Shown here piece after piece: positions 1 to 8,568 of a stretch of DNA of 64,000 nt (the stretch's first letter is position 1; every line of letters starts with the position of its first letter). The translations under genes were made by a program, and so were the position numbers. The notes under the pieces are model-generated. The model was not told the origin of the DNA. It did no database searches and was given only the letters and a program-made list of their open reading frames with translations. Origin of the DNA: Pirellulaceae bacterium (GTDB lineage Bacteria; Planctomycetota; Planctomycetia; Pirellulales; Pirellulaceae); contig BPJU01000003.1 of assembly GCA_026004775.1 (NCBI GenBank), forward strand, positions 62,001 to 126,000, written 5' to 3'.

Positions 1-1932
1 GGCTTCCTCCGGCAAAACACCCGACTCGCCATTCGGTGCGTAAGCCGCCAACCGGCGAAGGTCGAGGGTAAAAGCCTGCCATTCGCCGGCCGGGAGCGTT
101 ACCCACTGCCACCGGTGAGCCAATGCCAGGTCAAGGGTATGAACGAGCAGTAACGCCACCCCGCAGCAGCGTGCGGCGGATGGCGACCGGCGCATCATCA
201 GTAGAAACCCGAATGCGGCCAGACAGACGCCCTCGGTCTGCAACAACGATAAAAGCAGGTCGCGTCTGGCCCCCGAAGGGTCAATCGGGCCGAAGGACGT
301 GTCGCGATATAGGTTGAGCCAAGACTCCCAGGCCGGCCCGAATAGCCATAGTCCCAAGCAGGCCACGACGAGCCCAGTGAAGCTGACGAGGGCAATTTGG
401 CCGAGTCGCCGGGCGAGCAGTTCGAACGCTCCCTCGTGTAAACGGTCCCAGCCGGCGGCAGCCAGGTACGCCGCACACCAGCTTGCCATGACCATCCACT
501 TCGATGGGTATCGAAACCAACCGTAGCCGGGCACGACACGCACCAGCAGCGAACTGAGACTTCCCCAATGTCCGGGCCAGTCGGTACCCAGAACGGCGTT
601 GGCCAGGCTTCCCAGGCCGTATTGGCCTGCCGCTGCCAACACGCTGAACGCCAACACGCCCAGCATCCACCGACTTAATCGACAGCGCACGACGAGCGGG
701 CCGACAGCCAGCAATCCGGCCGCCACCAAGGCTCCCTGATAAACCGAGGGGAACCACGTATCGCGTTCGCCCAAAGCTCGGCTCCAGCGATGCACGACCG
801 GGTACGTCTTTCCCGAACTATTGCCCCACAACCACTCGATACTTCGCCACGCGGGAAACCCAAACCGGAATCGCTCGTCGCCGGCACCGGTACGCGGCCT
901 GGGGGATGGTTCGGGACCGGGTTGCCATCCACGCTCGCCCTCCTCGTAAGGACCGCTCTGGTGGGCCTCACGCGTTTCGTAGGCCAGCGGCATTTGATCG
1001 AATCGGGCGGTCCGAGAGGAATCCGGCAGGAGGTGCAAGCTGGCGGCTAGCTGCGGCATGGCCAGTACTACAGCAACCGCGCACCAGGCAGCCCAACCGA
1101 GCAGATGAAAAGCGGCCTGCTGGAGGCGTTGACCACATGAACCGGTACCAGGCCAGATAGTCACCAGCCCTACGAGTGCCACGTGGAGGGCCGTTTGTGG
1201 GTCACCTCCCAAAATCATCATCGCCACCGCACCGGCTCCTATCAGCCAGGCGGGCAACGACACATAGGTCTGTCCGGACACGGTCGTGGCAAGCTGGGAC
1301 GCAGAGGTGGCAACCGGCTTGGACGGCGGCCGGCACGGCGCCAACCCTCCACCCCCTCTTAGTGCTAGCCCCACGGGATAAAAGGCCAAGGGTAGCCAGG
1401 AGCCGCTTACCAAGTAGGGGAGGTTGGCGTGCTGGGCGATCAAGTAGCCGCCGAAGGCATAGGCCAGAGCGCCGCCCACTGCCGCCAGCGGTCGGATCGC
1501 CCACCGCCGCAATACCCAATACGATCCGGCTAAAGCCAGGGCGTAGTGAAGGCCAAGGTATAACGCGAAAGACACCGCGGGACGAACGGGCAGCGACGCC
1601 AGTGCCGCCAGCGGATAGTACACGGCTGCCGTTGGATCAGCAGCCACACAGCGACCGAGATCTTCAGCCGGCTCCCATAACGGCACCCATCGGGCGGTCT
1701 GCTGGCGAAGCCTCGCCAGTCGACACCACCAGGGAAAATAGTAGTGACCTGCGTCCCGATACGCGCACACCTGATTCGTGATCAACAACGGGACCGCATA
1801 GCTCGACCAAAGGCAGATGGGGATAAGAACTGCCAGTCCCGCCACCCACCCGCGGGCACTCTGCTTTTTTCGCACGCCACGGGAAGCTGGCCACGAGTTG
1901 TCCGCATCTTCACTCTTCACAAGCGGCACCAT
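1..1932 (-). CDS. YfhO-like multi-pass membrane protein, 3' end cut by window edge
   Basis: The minus-strand frame is open without a stop from position 1932 to the left edge, giving 644 visible codons; the C-terminus lies outside the window. The protein alternates long hydrophobic helices with loops. It has an aromatic-rich early segment reading YYFPWW near residue 65, a YAFGGYLIAQHANLP-like stretch, and a later GYGWFRYPSKWMV segment. This pattern recalls the YfhO family of bacterial membrane proteins related to GT-C glycosyltransferases, which are thought to move sugars onto cell-wall polymers; that assignment is from memory of family features. The ATG at 1932 is preceded by an AAGGCGAG ribosome binding site. 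The next gene upstream (larE) is on the same strand, 154 bp away. The specific substrate is unknown. Confidence 0.72.
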   Translation of the reverse strand, partial: MVPLVKSEDADNSWPASRGVRKKQSARGWVAGLAVLIPICLWSSYAVPLLITNQVCAYRDAGHYYFPWWCRLARLRQQTARWVPLWEPAEDLGRCVAADPTAAVYYPLAALASLPVRPAVSFALYLGLHYALALAGSYWVLRRWAIRPLAAVGGALAYAFGGYLIAQHANLPYLVSGSWLPLAFYPVGLALRGGGGLAPCRPPSKPVATSASQLATTVSGQTYVSLPAWLIGAGAVAMMILGGDPQTALHVALVGLVTIWPGTGSCGQRLQQAAFHLLGWAAWCAVAVVLAMPQLAASLHLLPDSSRTARFDQMPLAYETREAHQSGPYEEGERGWQPGPEPSPRPRTGAGDERFRFGFPAWRSIEWLWGNSSGKTYPVVHRWSRALGERDTWFPSVYQGALVAAGLLAVGPLVVRCRLSRWMLGVLAFSVLAAAGQYGLGSLANAVLGTDWPGHWGSLSSLLVRVVPGYGWFRYPSKWMVMASWCAAYLAAAGWDRLHEGAFELLARRLGQIALVSFTGLVVACLGLWLFGPAWESWLNLYRDTSFGPIDPSGARRDLLLSLLQTEGVCLAAFGFLLMMRRSPSAARCCGVALLLVHTLDLALAHRWQWVTLPAGEWQAFTLDLRRLAAYAPNGESGVLPEEA

Positions 1933-2086
1933 GTCTCGCCTTTTCGCGGCAACCCAGCCGGTTACGCTCGCGACAGTCGCTCAACTCCGGGTAAGCCTGA
2001 TCGGAACGTTCCGGACACCATGTGCGTGGAGAAAACATCGAGCGACAAAGCTTGGGAGTCGGACGTCGTTGCGCAAGGTACGAACC

Positions 2087-2944
2087 CTACTGCCGTGTCG
2101 GCCACCCAGGCTCGACGATCGGCAACAGTTGGTTGAGGCTGCCGGAGCGAAGACCTTCCAGATCGAGCGTCACGTAGGTAAACCCGAGTTCTTTCAACCG
2201 GCGCACCACGTCCCGAAACCGCTGGCCTTCCATCATCCGACCAAGCTCTTCGGCCGGCACCTCGATGCGGGCCAAGTGGCCCGGATGCAACCGCACGCGG
2301 ACGTTAGAAAAGTGGAGTGCTTTCAAGAAACGCTCCGCTTGTTCGATCATCGCCAGACGCTCTTCGGTCACCGGCACTCCATAAGCGATCCGGCTGGCCA
2401 GACAAGGCGAGGCGGGTTTGTTCCAGACCGGCAGATGCCAGCGCTCGGCCAGTTGTCGGACGAGGTTCTTGCCGAGTCCGCATTCAGCCAGGGGACTGCG
2501 GACTTGGAAATTTTCAGCAGCTTTGATCCCCGGCCGGTAATCTCCCAGATCATCAGCGTTGGTTCCGTTGACCAGCACGTCGACCGGTTCATTGGCCAGA
2601 TGCTGGAGCATGCGCTGATAAAGTTCCGTCTTGCAGTGGAAGCAGCGATCCGGTTCGTTGCGTTGGTAGAGGGGATTGGCGATTTCCGAGGTGTTCACCA
2701 GCAGGTGGCGGATGCCGATGGTGTGGGCCACGTGTTGGGCTGCTTGGATTTCGTCAGCCGCCACGCTGGGGCTGACGGCGGTCAAGGCGACGGCTCGCGA
2801 GCCGAGCGTCCGGTAAGCCGCGCAGGCCACAACGGCACTATCCACACCGCCGGAGAGGGCTACCGCACAGCTTTGCCAGGGAGAAAACCATGCCAGGAGC
2901 CGCTCTTCGTACTGTTCCAGCGACAGGTGTGTGTTGTGCATCAT
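2087..2944 (-). CDS. larE: LarE-type ATP-dependent sacrificial sulfur transferase
   Basis: The 285-residue protein has an N-terminal PP-loop SGGVDS (residues 31-36), which in this family binds ATP and adenylylates the substrate. It also has an RCFHCK segment near residue 100 and the family motif PCLASRIAYG. In LarE the cysteine of that motif (C181 here) donates its own sulfur to the pyridinium dinucleotide precursor of the nickel-pincer cofactor. The length matches LarE. larB and larC are not nearby, so the nickel-pincer pathway cannot be confirmed from this window. A related role as a general sulfur-transfer PP-loop enzyme is the alternative. Transcription is leftward. The first two codons are both ATG and no strong ribosome binding site is visible. 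Confidence 0.85.
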   Translation of the reverse strand: MMHNTHLSLEQYEERLLAWFSPWQSCAVALSGGVDSAVVACAAYRTLGSRAVALTAVSPSVAADEIQAAQHVAHTIGIRHLLVNTSEIANPLYQRNEPDRCFHCKTELYQRMLQHLANEPVDVLVNGTNADDLGDYRPGIKAAENFQVRSPLAECGLGKNLVRQLAERWHLPVWNKPASPCLASRIAYGVPVTEERLAMIEQAERFLKALHFSNVRVRLHPGHLARIEVPAEELGRMMEGQRFRDVVRRLKELGFTYVTLDLEGLRSGSLNQLLPIVEPGWPTRQ

Positions 2945-3104
2945 CGAGCTTTCTGGTTGAGGCCCGGAAGACCACGCGCCGCCATTGCCGTGGACTTCGT
3001 CCGACGCGCTTGATTCGAAATATTGTCGGGTATTTTCGGATCGGGAAAGAGGCGATCCAGATCAAAAGAAGAGGGAGCACTCCGTCGACGTGCCGTGGCG
3101 ATGT

Positions 3105-3126
3105 GATTTGCGAGAGCCCGCAAATC
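3105..3126. repeat. Perfect 8-bp inverted repeat in the larE upstream gap
   Basis: GATTTGCG and CGCAAATC flank a 6-nt loop (AGAGCC). No T-run follows on either strand, so an operator or RNA hairpin fits better than an intrinsic terminator. A second, imperfect inverted repeat (CCCTCGC with GCGAAGGG) lies at about 3168-3187. The gap 2945-3330 between larE and the DUF4912 gene otherwise holds no convincing gene. Confidence 0.45.
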
Positions 3127-3330
3127 AACGTGGGAACGTACGACTCGGGTTGTGTTACTGGACAGAGTCCCTCGCTGAGCGAAGGGAGTGTCGAGCCTAC
3201 ACGCCGCCGAGCCGGAAATTTCCGTCCCCCTGCGGACCTCGTATCGGCTCCCCCAAAAAAACACCGTCAACACGAACACCGCAGATGTGCTCCCTCTTGA
3301 GTCCCATCATACCGGGAGCCGAGACGCTGC

Positions 3331-4722
3331 TCAATCGGTCGGTTCGTGGACGATGGGTTCCATGACTTTGGTATTGCGCTCGATGGCCAGCACGATCGTC
3401 CGCTGTTCGGAGCCGTCGGCCGTGCTGGCGACGATCGGCATGACTTGCCTCCGGTCGGGCACGTTCATGCGGACGGTAAACGAACCGTCGTCCCGGACTT
3501 TCACCGGTTCACCGGAGATGGTGACCTGGGCATTCGGTTTGGTGCGACCGATGATGATCGCTTCCACATCGATTTCCAGGTGGAAGTCTCGTTCTTTGGC
3601 CAACAGCCGTTCGGTGGGAACCCCAAAGCGCGACGTGCTGGCCGACCCCATGGGGCGCCGCAAGCGTTCTTCGAATACTTCTTGCAGAGCGCCGGACACC
3701 TGTTCATCGGCGTAACCGCCACTCAAGGCATAGATGCGTTCGTAATCCTCGGCCAGATCGGCCCAATGGGCGTCCACCGAACTGGTAATCCCCGGTGCCG
3801 GCGTGGTGACGGCGTTACTGCGTGCCAGACTGTAGAATCGGCCGGTACTGGCCAGATAGCCGATTTCGACGCGGAATTTGCGGGGCGGATTCCGCACGTC
3901 GATATACCAGTTGCGGACACTGCCGTGGATTTCAATATCCCGCTCGACTCGCTCGGCGGCACTGGTGGTGCTACCGGCCTCCAATTCGTACAACCTCAGC
4001 ACGGGCCGCGCTGTATGCCACGCTTCGGCCATGGCGGCCCGCGCCCGCTCGACGCTGGCTCGCGTAATATCCCAGGTGGCCTGCAACCAGTAAGCGTCCC
4101 GCACCAGCAGTACGATGCGATCTTTTACTTGCGGCTGAGACTCTGCGGCGTTGGTGGCTGCCGTCGTGCTGGCCGAAAGATCCATCTGCCGCTCGCGGCT
4201 GGCCAGCAAGTCCTGGAGTTTCTGAGCTGCTTCCTCGTTCGGGACCCGTCTGGTCCGAGACGAACGCCGACCGACGGCCCCGGCGGTCGACTTGGTGCGA
4301 GAAGTCCGTGCCGTACCCGACTGTGAGGCTTTCTTTTTCGTGGTAACCGATCGCCGTGCCGTACTTCGCGGGGCGGATCGGCTCTTGGTCGAACTGGCCG
4401 CCGACTGGCCGCGCCGGGCCGGCCCGGTGGTTTGCGCGCGGCCGGCTCGGTTGGCGACGGACTTCTTGGCAACCGCCGAGCCGGAGCGGCTCTTTGTTTT
4501 CGATTGGTTCGCCCGGGTCTTGGTCGCCTTTACCACCGATCCCTTTGCCGTACCGTCGGCCGCGTGCTCGGCAGCTCGCTTCATGAGAGCCTTGATCAGA
4601 TCCGCCTTGCGTAAGGAACGCCAACCATTGAGGCCCAGCCGCTCAGCCCAAACCCCTAATTGACGAACGGTGGACTTTTCTAACTCGGCGGCCGACGACG
4701 GTAGTTGAGCTGCTCGTGCCAA
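3331..4722 (-). CDS. DUF4912 domain protein with basic low-complexity linker
   Basis: The protein has 463 residues. Residues 1-50 form a small SAP/Rho-N-like helical module (VRQLGVWAERLGLNGWRSLRKADLIKAL). Residues 55-170 are a Lys/Arg/Ser/Thr/Ala-rich linker. Residues 200-440 resemble the DUF4912 domain, with motifs such as RDAYWLQATWDI, VRNWYIDV and an EIGYL segment. Similar proteins occur in cyanobacteria, Firmicutes and planctomycetes. The basic linker and SAP-like head suggest nucleic-acid binding, which is inference only. It is apparently monocistronic, with a candidate promoter about 70 bp upstream. Confidence 0.8.
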   Translation of the reverse strand: MARAAQLPSSAAELEKSTVRQLGVWAERLGLNGWRSLRKADLIKALMKRAAEHAADGTAKGSVVKATKTRANQSKTKSRSGSAVAKKSVANRAGRAQTTGPARRGQSAASSTKSRSAPRSTARRSVTTKKKASQSGTARTSRTKSTAGAVGRRSSRTRRVPNEEAAQKLQDLLASRERQMDLSASTTAATNAAESQPQVKDRIVLLVRDAYWLQATWDITRASVERARAAMAEAWHTARPVLRLYELEAGSTTSAAERVERDIEIHGSVRNWYIDVRNPPRKFRVEIGYLASTGRFYSLARSNAVTTPAPGITSSVDAHWADLAEDYERIYALSGGYADEQVSGALQEVFEERLRRPMGSASTSRFGVPTERLLAKERDFHLEIDVEAIIIGRTKPNAQVTISGEPVKVRDDGSFTVRMNVPDRRQVMPIVASTADGSEQRTIVLAIERNTKVMEPIVHEPTD

Positions 4723-4791
4723 AAACGTCTCTCCTGTCGAGTGTGGCTCATGTTCGCCGGCGCGACTTGGCCAACCGCATCCGGCCGATAT

Positions 4792-4820
4792 ATTCTATTC
4801 ATTTGTATAGATAGAGTCGA
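4792..4820 (-). promoter_or_regulatory. Candidate sigma70-like promoter for the DUF4912 gene
   Basis: On the minus strand TCGACT (-35-like, 4815-4820) and TAGAAT (-10-like, 4792-4797) are 17 nt apart. They sit in a locally AT-rich patch 70-98 bp upstream of the start at 4722. This is only a consensus match. Confidence 0.3.
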
Positions 4821-5247
4821 TTGTTTTCTTCGAAACCCTCCGACAACGCGTCTTGGCTCCTGAAACGCGCCGCTCACCCGGGCCCGGTCGTGGCTTGCGA
4901 GCCCCCTTACGACTTAGTCTAACCGATTAGGGCAGAGAACGCAACAAGCATCCCCCCCAAAGGTGTTATAAGCGTCTGACGCTCTTAACTACCAGCCGGC
5001 GGCCACTCCTGCGTCATTTCGCCGCAGCGGTGTACCGCTAATCTGGCGACGCATATACGACCATAACTAGTTTACTACCAATAAGTTGCGACTCGCATCC
5101 CGTCAAAACAGCGCACCAGCCTGGTGGCAGATTGACCGATGGGTTGCGGCAGGTTAGATTAGGGCTGTCTTTAGGGCACAACCGACGGCGTGCGGTACTG
5201 TCTGGGCGTAGTGCTTTCCCCAGGCAGGAACACCCAAGGGGTTTCCA
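4821..5247. other. Gene-free divergent region before the ATP synthase operon
   Basis: No coding frame or recognisable RNA was found. A short palindrome AGCGTC-T-GACGCT lies at about 4971-4983. The region must carry the promoter of the rightward ATP synthase operon, but no clear -35/-10 pair stands out. Confidence 0.5.
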
Positions 5248-5517
5248 GTGGCCTCCAGCCCAAACGGCCCCAAAGCGTGGGCCACAGCCGTGCAATGGCT
5301 TTCGGTGGCAACCACGGTAGCCGGGGTGATTTTGGCCTTCGGCTGGTTGGGGCATTGGCTGGATCAGCGTTTGGGAACCCGGTTTTTGGTAGTGGTGGGT
5401 TTCCTGCTGGGCCTTGTATCGGGAATGGGCTATTTACTGGCAGTACTGCAACAATCGTCGTTGAAGCAGCGCGACGGTGGTTCGGGGGAGGATCCCGGCG
5501 AGTCGTCGCAGGGGTGA
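5248..5517 (+). CDS. atpZ: AtpZ-type ATP synthase assembly/accessory protein
   Basis: This 89-residue protein has two hydrophobic helices (about residues 17-34 and 43-66). The first ends in a GWLGHWLDQRLGT motif and the second carries GFLLGLVSGMGYL. These are typical of the AtpZ (F0F1-ATPase subunit) family that opens many bacterial atp operons. The GTG start at 5248 is preceded by AAGGGG at 5236-5241. It is the first gene of the operon and ends 6 bp before the next gene. AtpZ-type proteins have been linked to Fo assembly and divalent ion transport; the exact role here is not visible. Confidence 0.82.
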   Translation: MASSPNGPKAWATAVQWLSVATTVAGVILAFGWLGHWLDQRLGTRFLVVVGFLLGLVSGMGYLLAVLQQSSLKQRDGGSGEDPGESSQG

Positions 5518-5523
5518 GGCAGC

Positions 5524-5973
5524 GTGAATCGGTCTTGGGAGCTTTCCGTGACGGACGGTCCGGCAATCCATCAGCGGCTGGGGCGAACGTTGTGGGCGGT
5601 TGCGGCCCTGACGTTGGCTTTGGCCGCTGCGTTTCCGGTTGCCGCGTATTTTGGCTGGAGGCGACATGGCGACGCGGGACTTGCGGCAGCGGTGCTGGCG
5701 ATGAGCGTCTGTTGGCTGGGCGGCACACTGGCGTTGGCAGCCCCGTGGGCCGCCGGCCGGCGTAATCCTGTGGTGGGCATCCTGCTCGGATCGCTCTTTC
5801 GGATGTTGGTTCCTTTGGCTGGAGCCATCACCGCAACAATTTTTTGGCCCCCGTTTCGCAGGGTCGATGGTTTTGGCATAATTGTCGCCTACTTTCTGTG
5901 GATGTTGGTCTGGGAGACGTTGTTGTCGCTGTGGCTGGTGAAGCAACCGAGCCAGGCGACGAGGGTACAGTGA
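5524..5973 (+). CDS. AtpI-like four-helix membrane protein of the atp operon
   Basis: The 149-residue protein starts at a GTG and has four predicted transmembrane helices (about residues 23-45, 52-73, 81-108 and 119-139). Its size, topology and place between atpZ and atpB fit the AtpI subunit-I group, which helps assemble the c-ring in other bacteria. Sequence identity to known AtpI is not obvious, so the name rests mainly on context. The gene ends 4 bp before the atpB start, suggesting tight co-translation. Confidence 0.6.
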   Translation: MNRSWELSVTDGPAIHQRLGRTLWAVAALTLALAAAFPVAAYFGWRRHGDAGLAAAVLAMSVCWLGGTLALAAPWAAGRRNPVVGILLGSLFRMLVPLAGAITATIFWPPFRRVDGFGIIVAYFLWMLVWETLLSLWLVKQPSQATRVQ

Positions 5974-5977
5974 GCCG

Positions 5978-7342
5978 ATGGCCGACCCGATAATCCATTT
6001 GAAGGACGCCTACTTTTTCGAAGTGCCGCGGTTCTTGTGGCCGCGTCATTTCCAGTCACGCTCCGAATTCCCGGATGTGTGGGTACGTTTGGACGCCGAT
6101 TTCCAGCAGTGGGAGGCCCGGCGGCTCTGTGAAGAACTCCCCCAGTTGCTGGCGAAATTTCCCCACGGCAGCTTGCTCCAGGCTCCCAAGCCCGAGGAGC
6201 TTCTTGCACGTTACGAGCAGTGGAAAGCGGACCACCACAATTTCGGAAAACCGCTGCGGGTTTATCTGGAGGAGTGGCGGGACCGCTTCGAGGTGGAATA
6301 CAAGAAGTGGGTCAACTCGTTCCCCGACAAGGTCGACCGCTCGCTGGACGTCTATGTGGCTGAGTGCCGGAAACAGGGTAAGGATTTGTCGGAGCTGTGG
6401 TTTGTAAGGCTCTCCCGCCAGCCGGGATTCACCCAGGAATGGCGTCAGGCGTGCCAGAGAGCAGGCGATGTGGCTGCCTACAAGACCGATCCGCACGTGG
6501 CCGAATGGTCCAAAGAAAAAATCGATGCCTACAATCTGCATTTGAGCGGCAAGGTCCTGATTCCCCAGCCTTTCGGCCGGCTGCGCAACTTGCATGAGCC
6601 GGAATCAGGATTGTGCATCTCCAAATACATGGTGATCCAGTTTGTGGTTTTGCTGGTGTTGCTGGCAGCCTACCGCTGGGTTGCGGTGCGGGTGGCCAAC
6701 GGCGATCGGCCTCGCGGGCGGTGGTGGAATCTGCTGGAAGCTTCGCTGGTTTTCGTCCGCGACCAGATCGCTCGGCCAGCCATGGGAAGTCATGACGCCG
6801 AGCGGTTCGTACCGCTATTGTGGTCGATGTTCTTGTTTATTCTCCTTTCCAACTTGTGTGGCATGATACCCGGCTTGGGAGCTCCCACCTCGGTGTGGGG
6901 TAACACGGCAGCGATGGCGGCAGTCACTTTGGCCACGGGGATTATCTGCGGCATGCGCCGGTTCGGGCCTTTGGGCTTTTTCTTGAACCAGATTCCCCAC
7001 ATGGATATTCCCGTGATTATCGGCGTCGTGATCAAGCCGGTGATCTTCTTGATCGAAATGTTGAGCCTGGCGATCAAACACATCGTGCTTTCCGTGCGTT
7101 TGCTGGCCAACATGGTAGCCGGCCACCTGGTGCTTTTGGGTATCATGGCGATGGCTTTCGGCTTCCAGGCTGCATGGATCTGGTATGGCCAGCCGACGTG
7201 GAAATGGGGAGCGGTGGCGCTGGTAGTCGTAGTCGGTTCAGCTCTGTTTAGTTTGCTGGAGTTGCTGGTAGCGTTTTTGCAGGCGTACATATTTACGTTT
7301 TTGTCGGCTTTGTTTATCGGTGCTGCCATCCATCACCACTAA
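5978..7342 (+). CDS. atpB: ATP synthase subunit a with about 165-residue N-terminal insertion
   Basis: Subunit a forms the proton half-channels of Fo. The catalytic arginine is visible in SVRLLANMVAGH (R374), and the last helix contains LLVAFLQAYIFTFLSALF. Residues 1-22 look like a normal N-terminal segment, but the first clear helix starts only at about residue 217. The intervening 165 or so residues are charged, helix-rich and soluble-looking, with Trp/Glu/Lys-rich stretches. At 454 residues the protein is far longer than the roughly 240-290 usual for AtpB. The insertion is in frame and has normal codon texture, so it is not a sequencing artefact. It lies in the operon between the AtpI-like gene and atpE. 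Confidence 0.95.
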   Translation: MADPIIHLKDAYFFEVPRFLWPRHFQSRSEFPDVWVRLDADFQQWEARRLCEELPQLLAKFPHGSLLQAPKPEELLARYEQWKADHHNFGKPLRVYLEEWRDRFEVEYKKWVNSFPDKVDRSLDVYVAECRKQGKDLSELWFVRLSRQPGFTQEWRQACQRAGDVAAYKTDPHVAEWSKEKIDAYNLHLSGKVLIPQPFGRLRNLHEPESGLCISKYMVIQFVVLLVLLAAYRWVAVRVANGDRPRGRWWNLLEASLVFVRDQIARPAMGSHDAERFVPLLWSMFLFILLSNLCGMIPGLGAPTSVWGNTAAMAAVTLATGIICGMRRFGPLGFFLNQIPHMDIPVIIGVVIKPVIFLIEMLSLAIKHIVLSVRLLANMVAGHLVLLGIMAMAFGFQAAWIWYGQPTWKWGAVALVVVVGSALFSLLELLVAFLQAYIFTFLSALFIGAAIHHH

Positions 7343-7413
7343 CGAGCGGTGCCGGATAACAAGCTGTGAGGCTGGTAGTGCGACGCGTTTTTTCAAGCAA
7401 AGGAGGCAGTGAC

Positions 7414-7710
7414 GTGGAGAGAGCATTGCGATTGGCTTTCGGTGCACTGGTAGGGGTTCTGCTGCTGGCCAGCGGGGTATGGGCCCAGGAGACCTCGCAG
7501 CCGTTGCGCATCTTCGGTAGCTCGTTCAGTGTCGGCCTGGTGGTCATCGGAGCCGCCTACGGGATCGGCCGGCTGGCCAGTGCCGCTTTGGACGGCATGG
7601 CACGGCAACCGGAGGTCGTGGGCAGCATTCAGGTGGCGATGATCATCGCGGCCGCGCTTATTGAAGGGTTCACTTTCTACGCAATTTACGTCTGCTCGAC
7701 GGGAATTTAG
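7414..7710 (+). CDS. atpE: ATP synthase subunit c with signal-peptide-like N-terminus
   Basis: Starting at the GTG at 7414, preceded by a strong AAAGGAGG, the protein has 98 residues. An upstream in-frame start at 7366 lacks this site. Residues 1-28 look like a signal peptide ending GVWA-QE. The mature hairpin follows: helix one with the glycine-rich AYGIGRLASAALDG pattern, the polar loop MARQPE, and helix two with the ion-binding glutamate in AALIEGFTFYA. I see no Ser/Thr directly after the glutamate, which favours protons over sodium (inference). The c-subunits form the rotor ring. Confidence 0.92.
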   Translation: MERALRLAFGALVGVLLLASGVWAQETSQPLRIFGSSFSVGLVVIGAAYGIGRLASAALDGMARQPEVVGSIQVAMIIAAALIEGFTFYAIYVCSTGI

Positions 7711-7778
7711 CGGTTCCGGTCCGGCAGGTGGGAATGTCCAGGAGAGCCACGATCCGGTTCCAGCAACAAGGTGGCAGA

Positions 7779-8480
7779 ATGATCGCGGGCAAGCTGGCTT
7801 CGGTGTTTTGGAAAGCGGCCTTGGTGGCTGCGCTATGTGTGGTATGCCCGTGCAGTTGGGCTGAAGAAACGCAACCGCCGGCAGCCGTAAAAACCGAGGA
7901 GCATGGCTCACACGGCCATGCTGCGGGCGAAGGCGACCACCACGACCCCTATGATCTTACCCACGCCAACGCCTCGCCCAAGCTGACCGACGTGGCCGAA
8001 CTGCGTTTCGACCACATGATCGGCTCCTGGCTTGTGTTCCTGCTGTTGTTCGGCGTGGGAGGCAAATTGGCCTGGAAGCCGATCGTGCGGGGGCTGGAAA
8101 AACGCGAGCAAGCGATAGCAGCCCGCATTCAGAAAGCCGAGCAAGATGCGCTGGAAGCTGCCGAAAAACTCAAACAGTACGAAGCCAAACTGGCTCAGGC
8201 AGCCGACGAAGCCCGGCAGTTATTGGCCAAGGCGCAGCAGGATGCCGAGCGGCGGAGTGCCGAGATTCTGGCGGCGGCTGAACAAGCGGCGGCTCGAGAA
8301 CGCGACCGGGCGATGGCCGAGATCGACGCGGCTCGATTGGCTGCCCTGGAACAATTGACCCAACGCTCCGCCGAACTGGCGGTCGTCATGGCCACGCGCA
8401 TCCTCCAACGGCAGTTAAGCCCTGAGGATCAGCGCCGGTTGCTGGGTGAAGCCCTCGGCCAGTTGACGCAGCACCAGTAG
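7779..8480 (+). CDS. atpF: ATP synthase subunit b with exported His-rich N-terminal extension
   Basis: I place the start at the ATG at 7779 (ribosome site AAGGTGG), giving 233 residues; a GTG at 7728 is possible. The first 28 residues resemble a signal peptide (ALVAALCVVCPCSWA). A stretch of about 50 residues rich in His, Asp and Gly follows. Next comes the usual single membrane helix (GSWLVFLLLFGVGGKLAW) and a long Ala/Glu/Lys/Arg coiled coil that forms the peripheral stalk and binds the delta subunit. Ordinary b subunits start directly with the helix, so this extension is unusual and would face outside. Confidence 0.92.
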   Translation: MIAGKLASVFWKAALVAALCVVCPCSWAEETQPPAAVKTEEHGSHGHAAGEGDHHDPYDLTHANASPKLTDVAELRFDHMIGSWLVFLLLFGVGGKLAWKPIVRGLEKREQAIAARIQKAEQDALEAAEKLKQYEAKLAQAADEARQLLAKAQQDAERRSAEILAAAEQAAARERDRAMAEIDAARLAALEQLTQRSAELAVVMATRILQRQLSPEDQRRLLGEALGQLTQHQ

Positions 8481-8568
8481 GGTGGCCACCTGTGGCCGGG
8501 AATTCCCGGCCGCAACCGGCAGGCCGAACGGTGTCGGCGGGAGACGGTGCGATCGATTGGTAAAAACG

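Noticed and set aside
1817-3013. 398-codon plus-strand frame
   Set aside because: It lies antisense to larE and the YfhO-like gene; its composition is that of a shadow frame and it has no motif.
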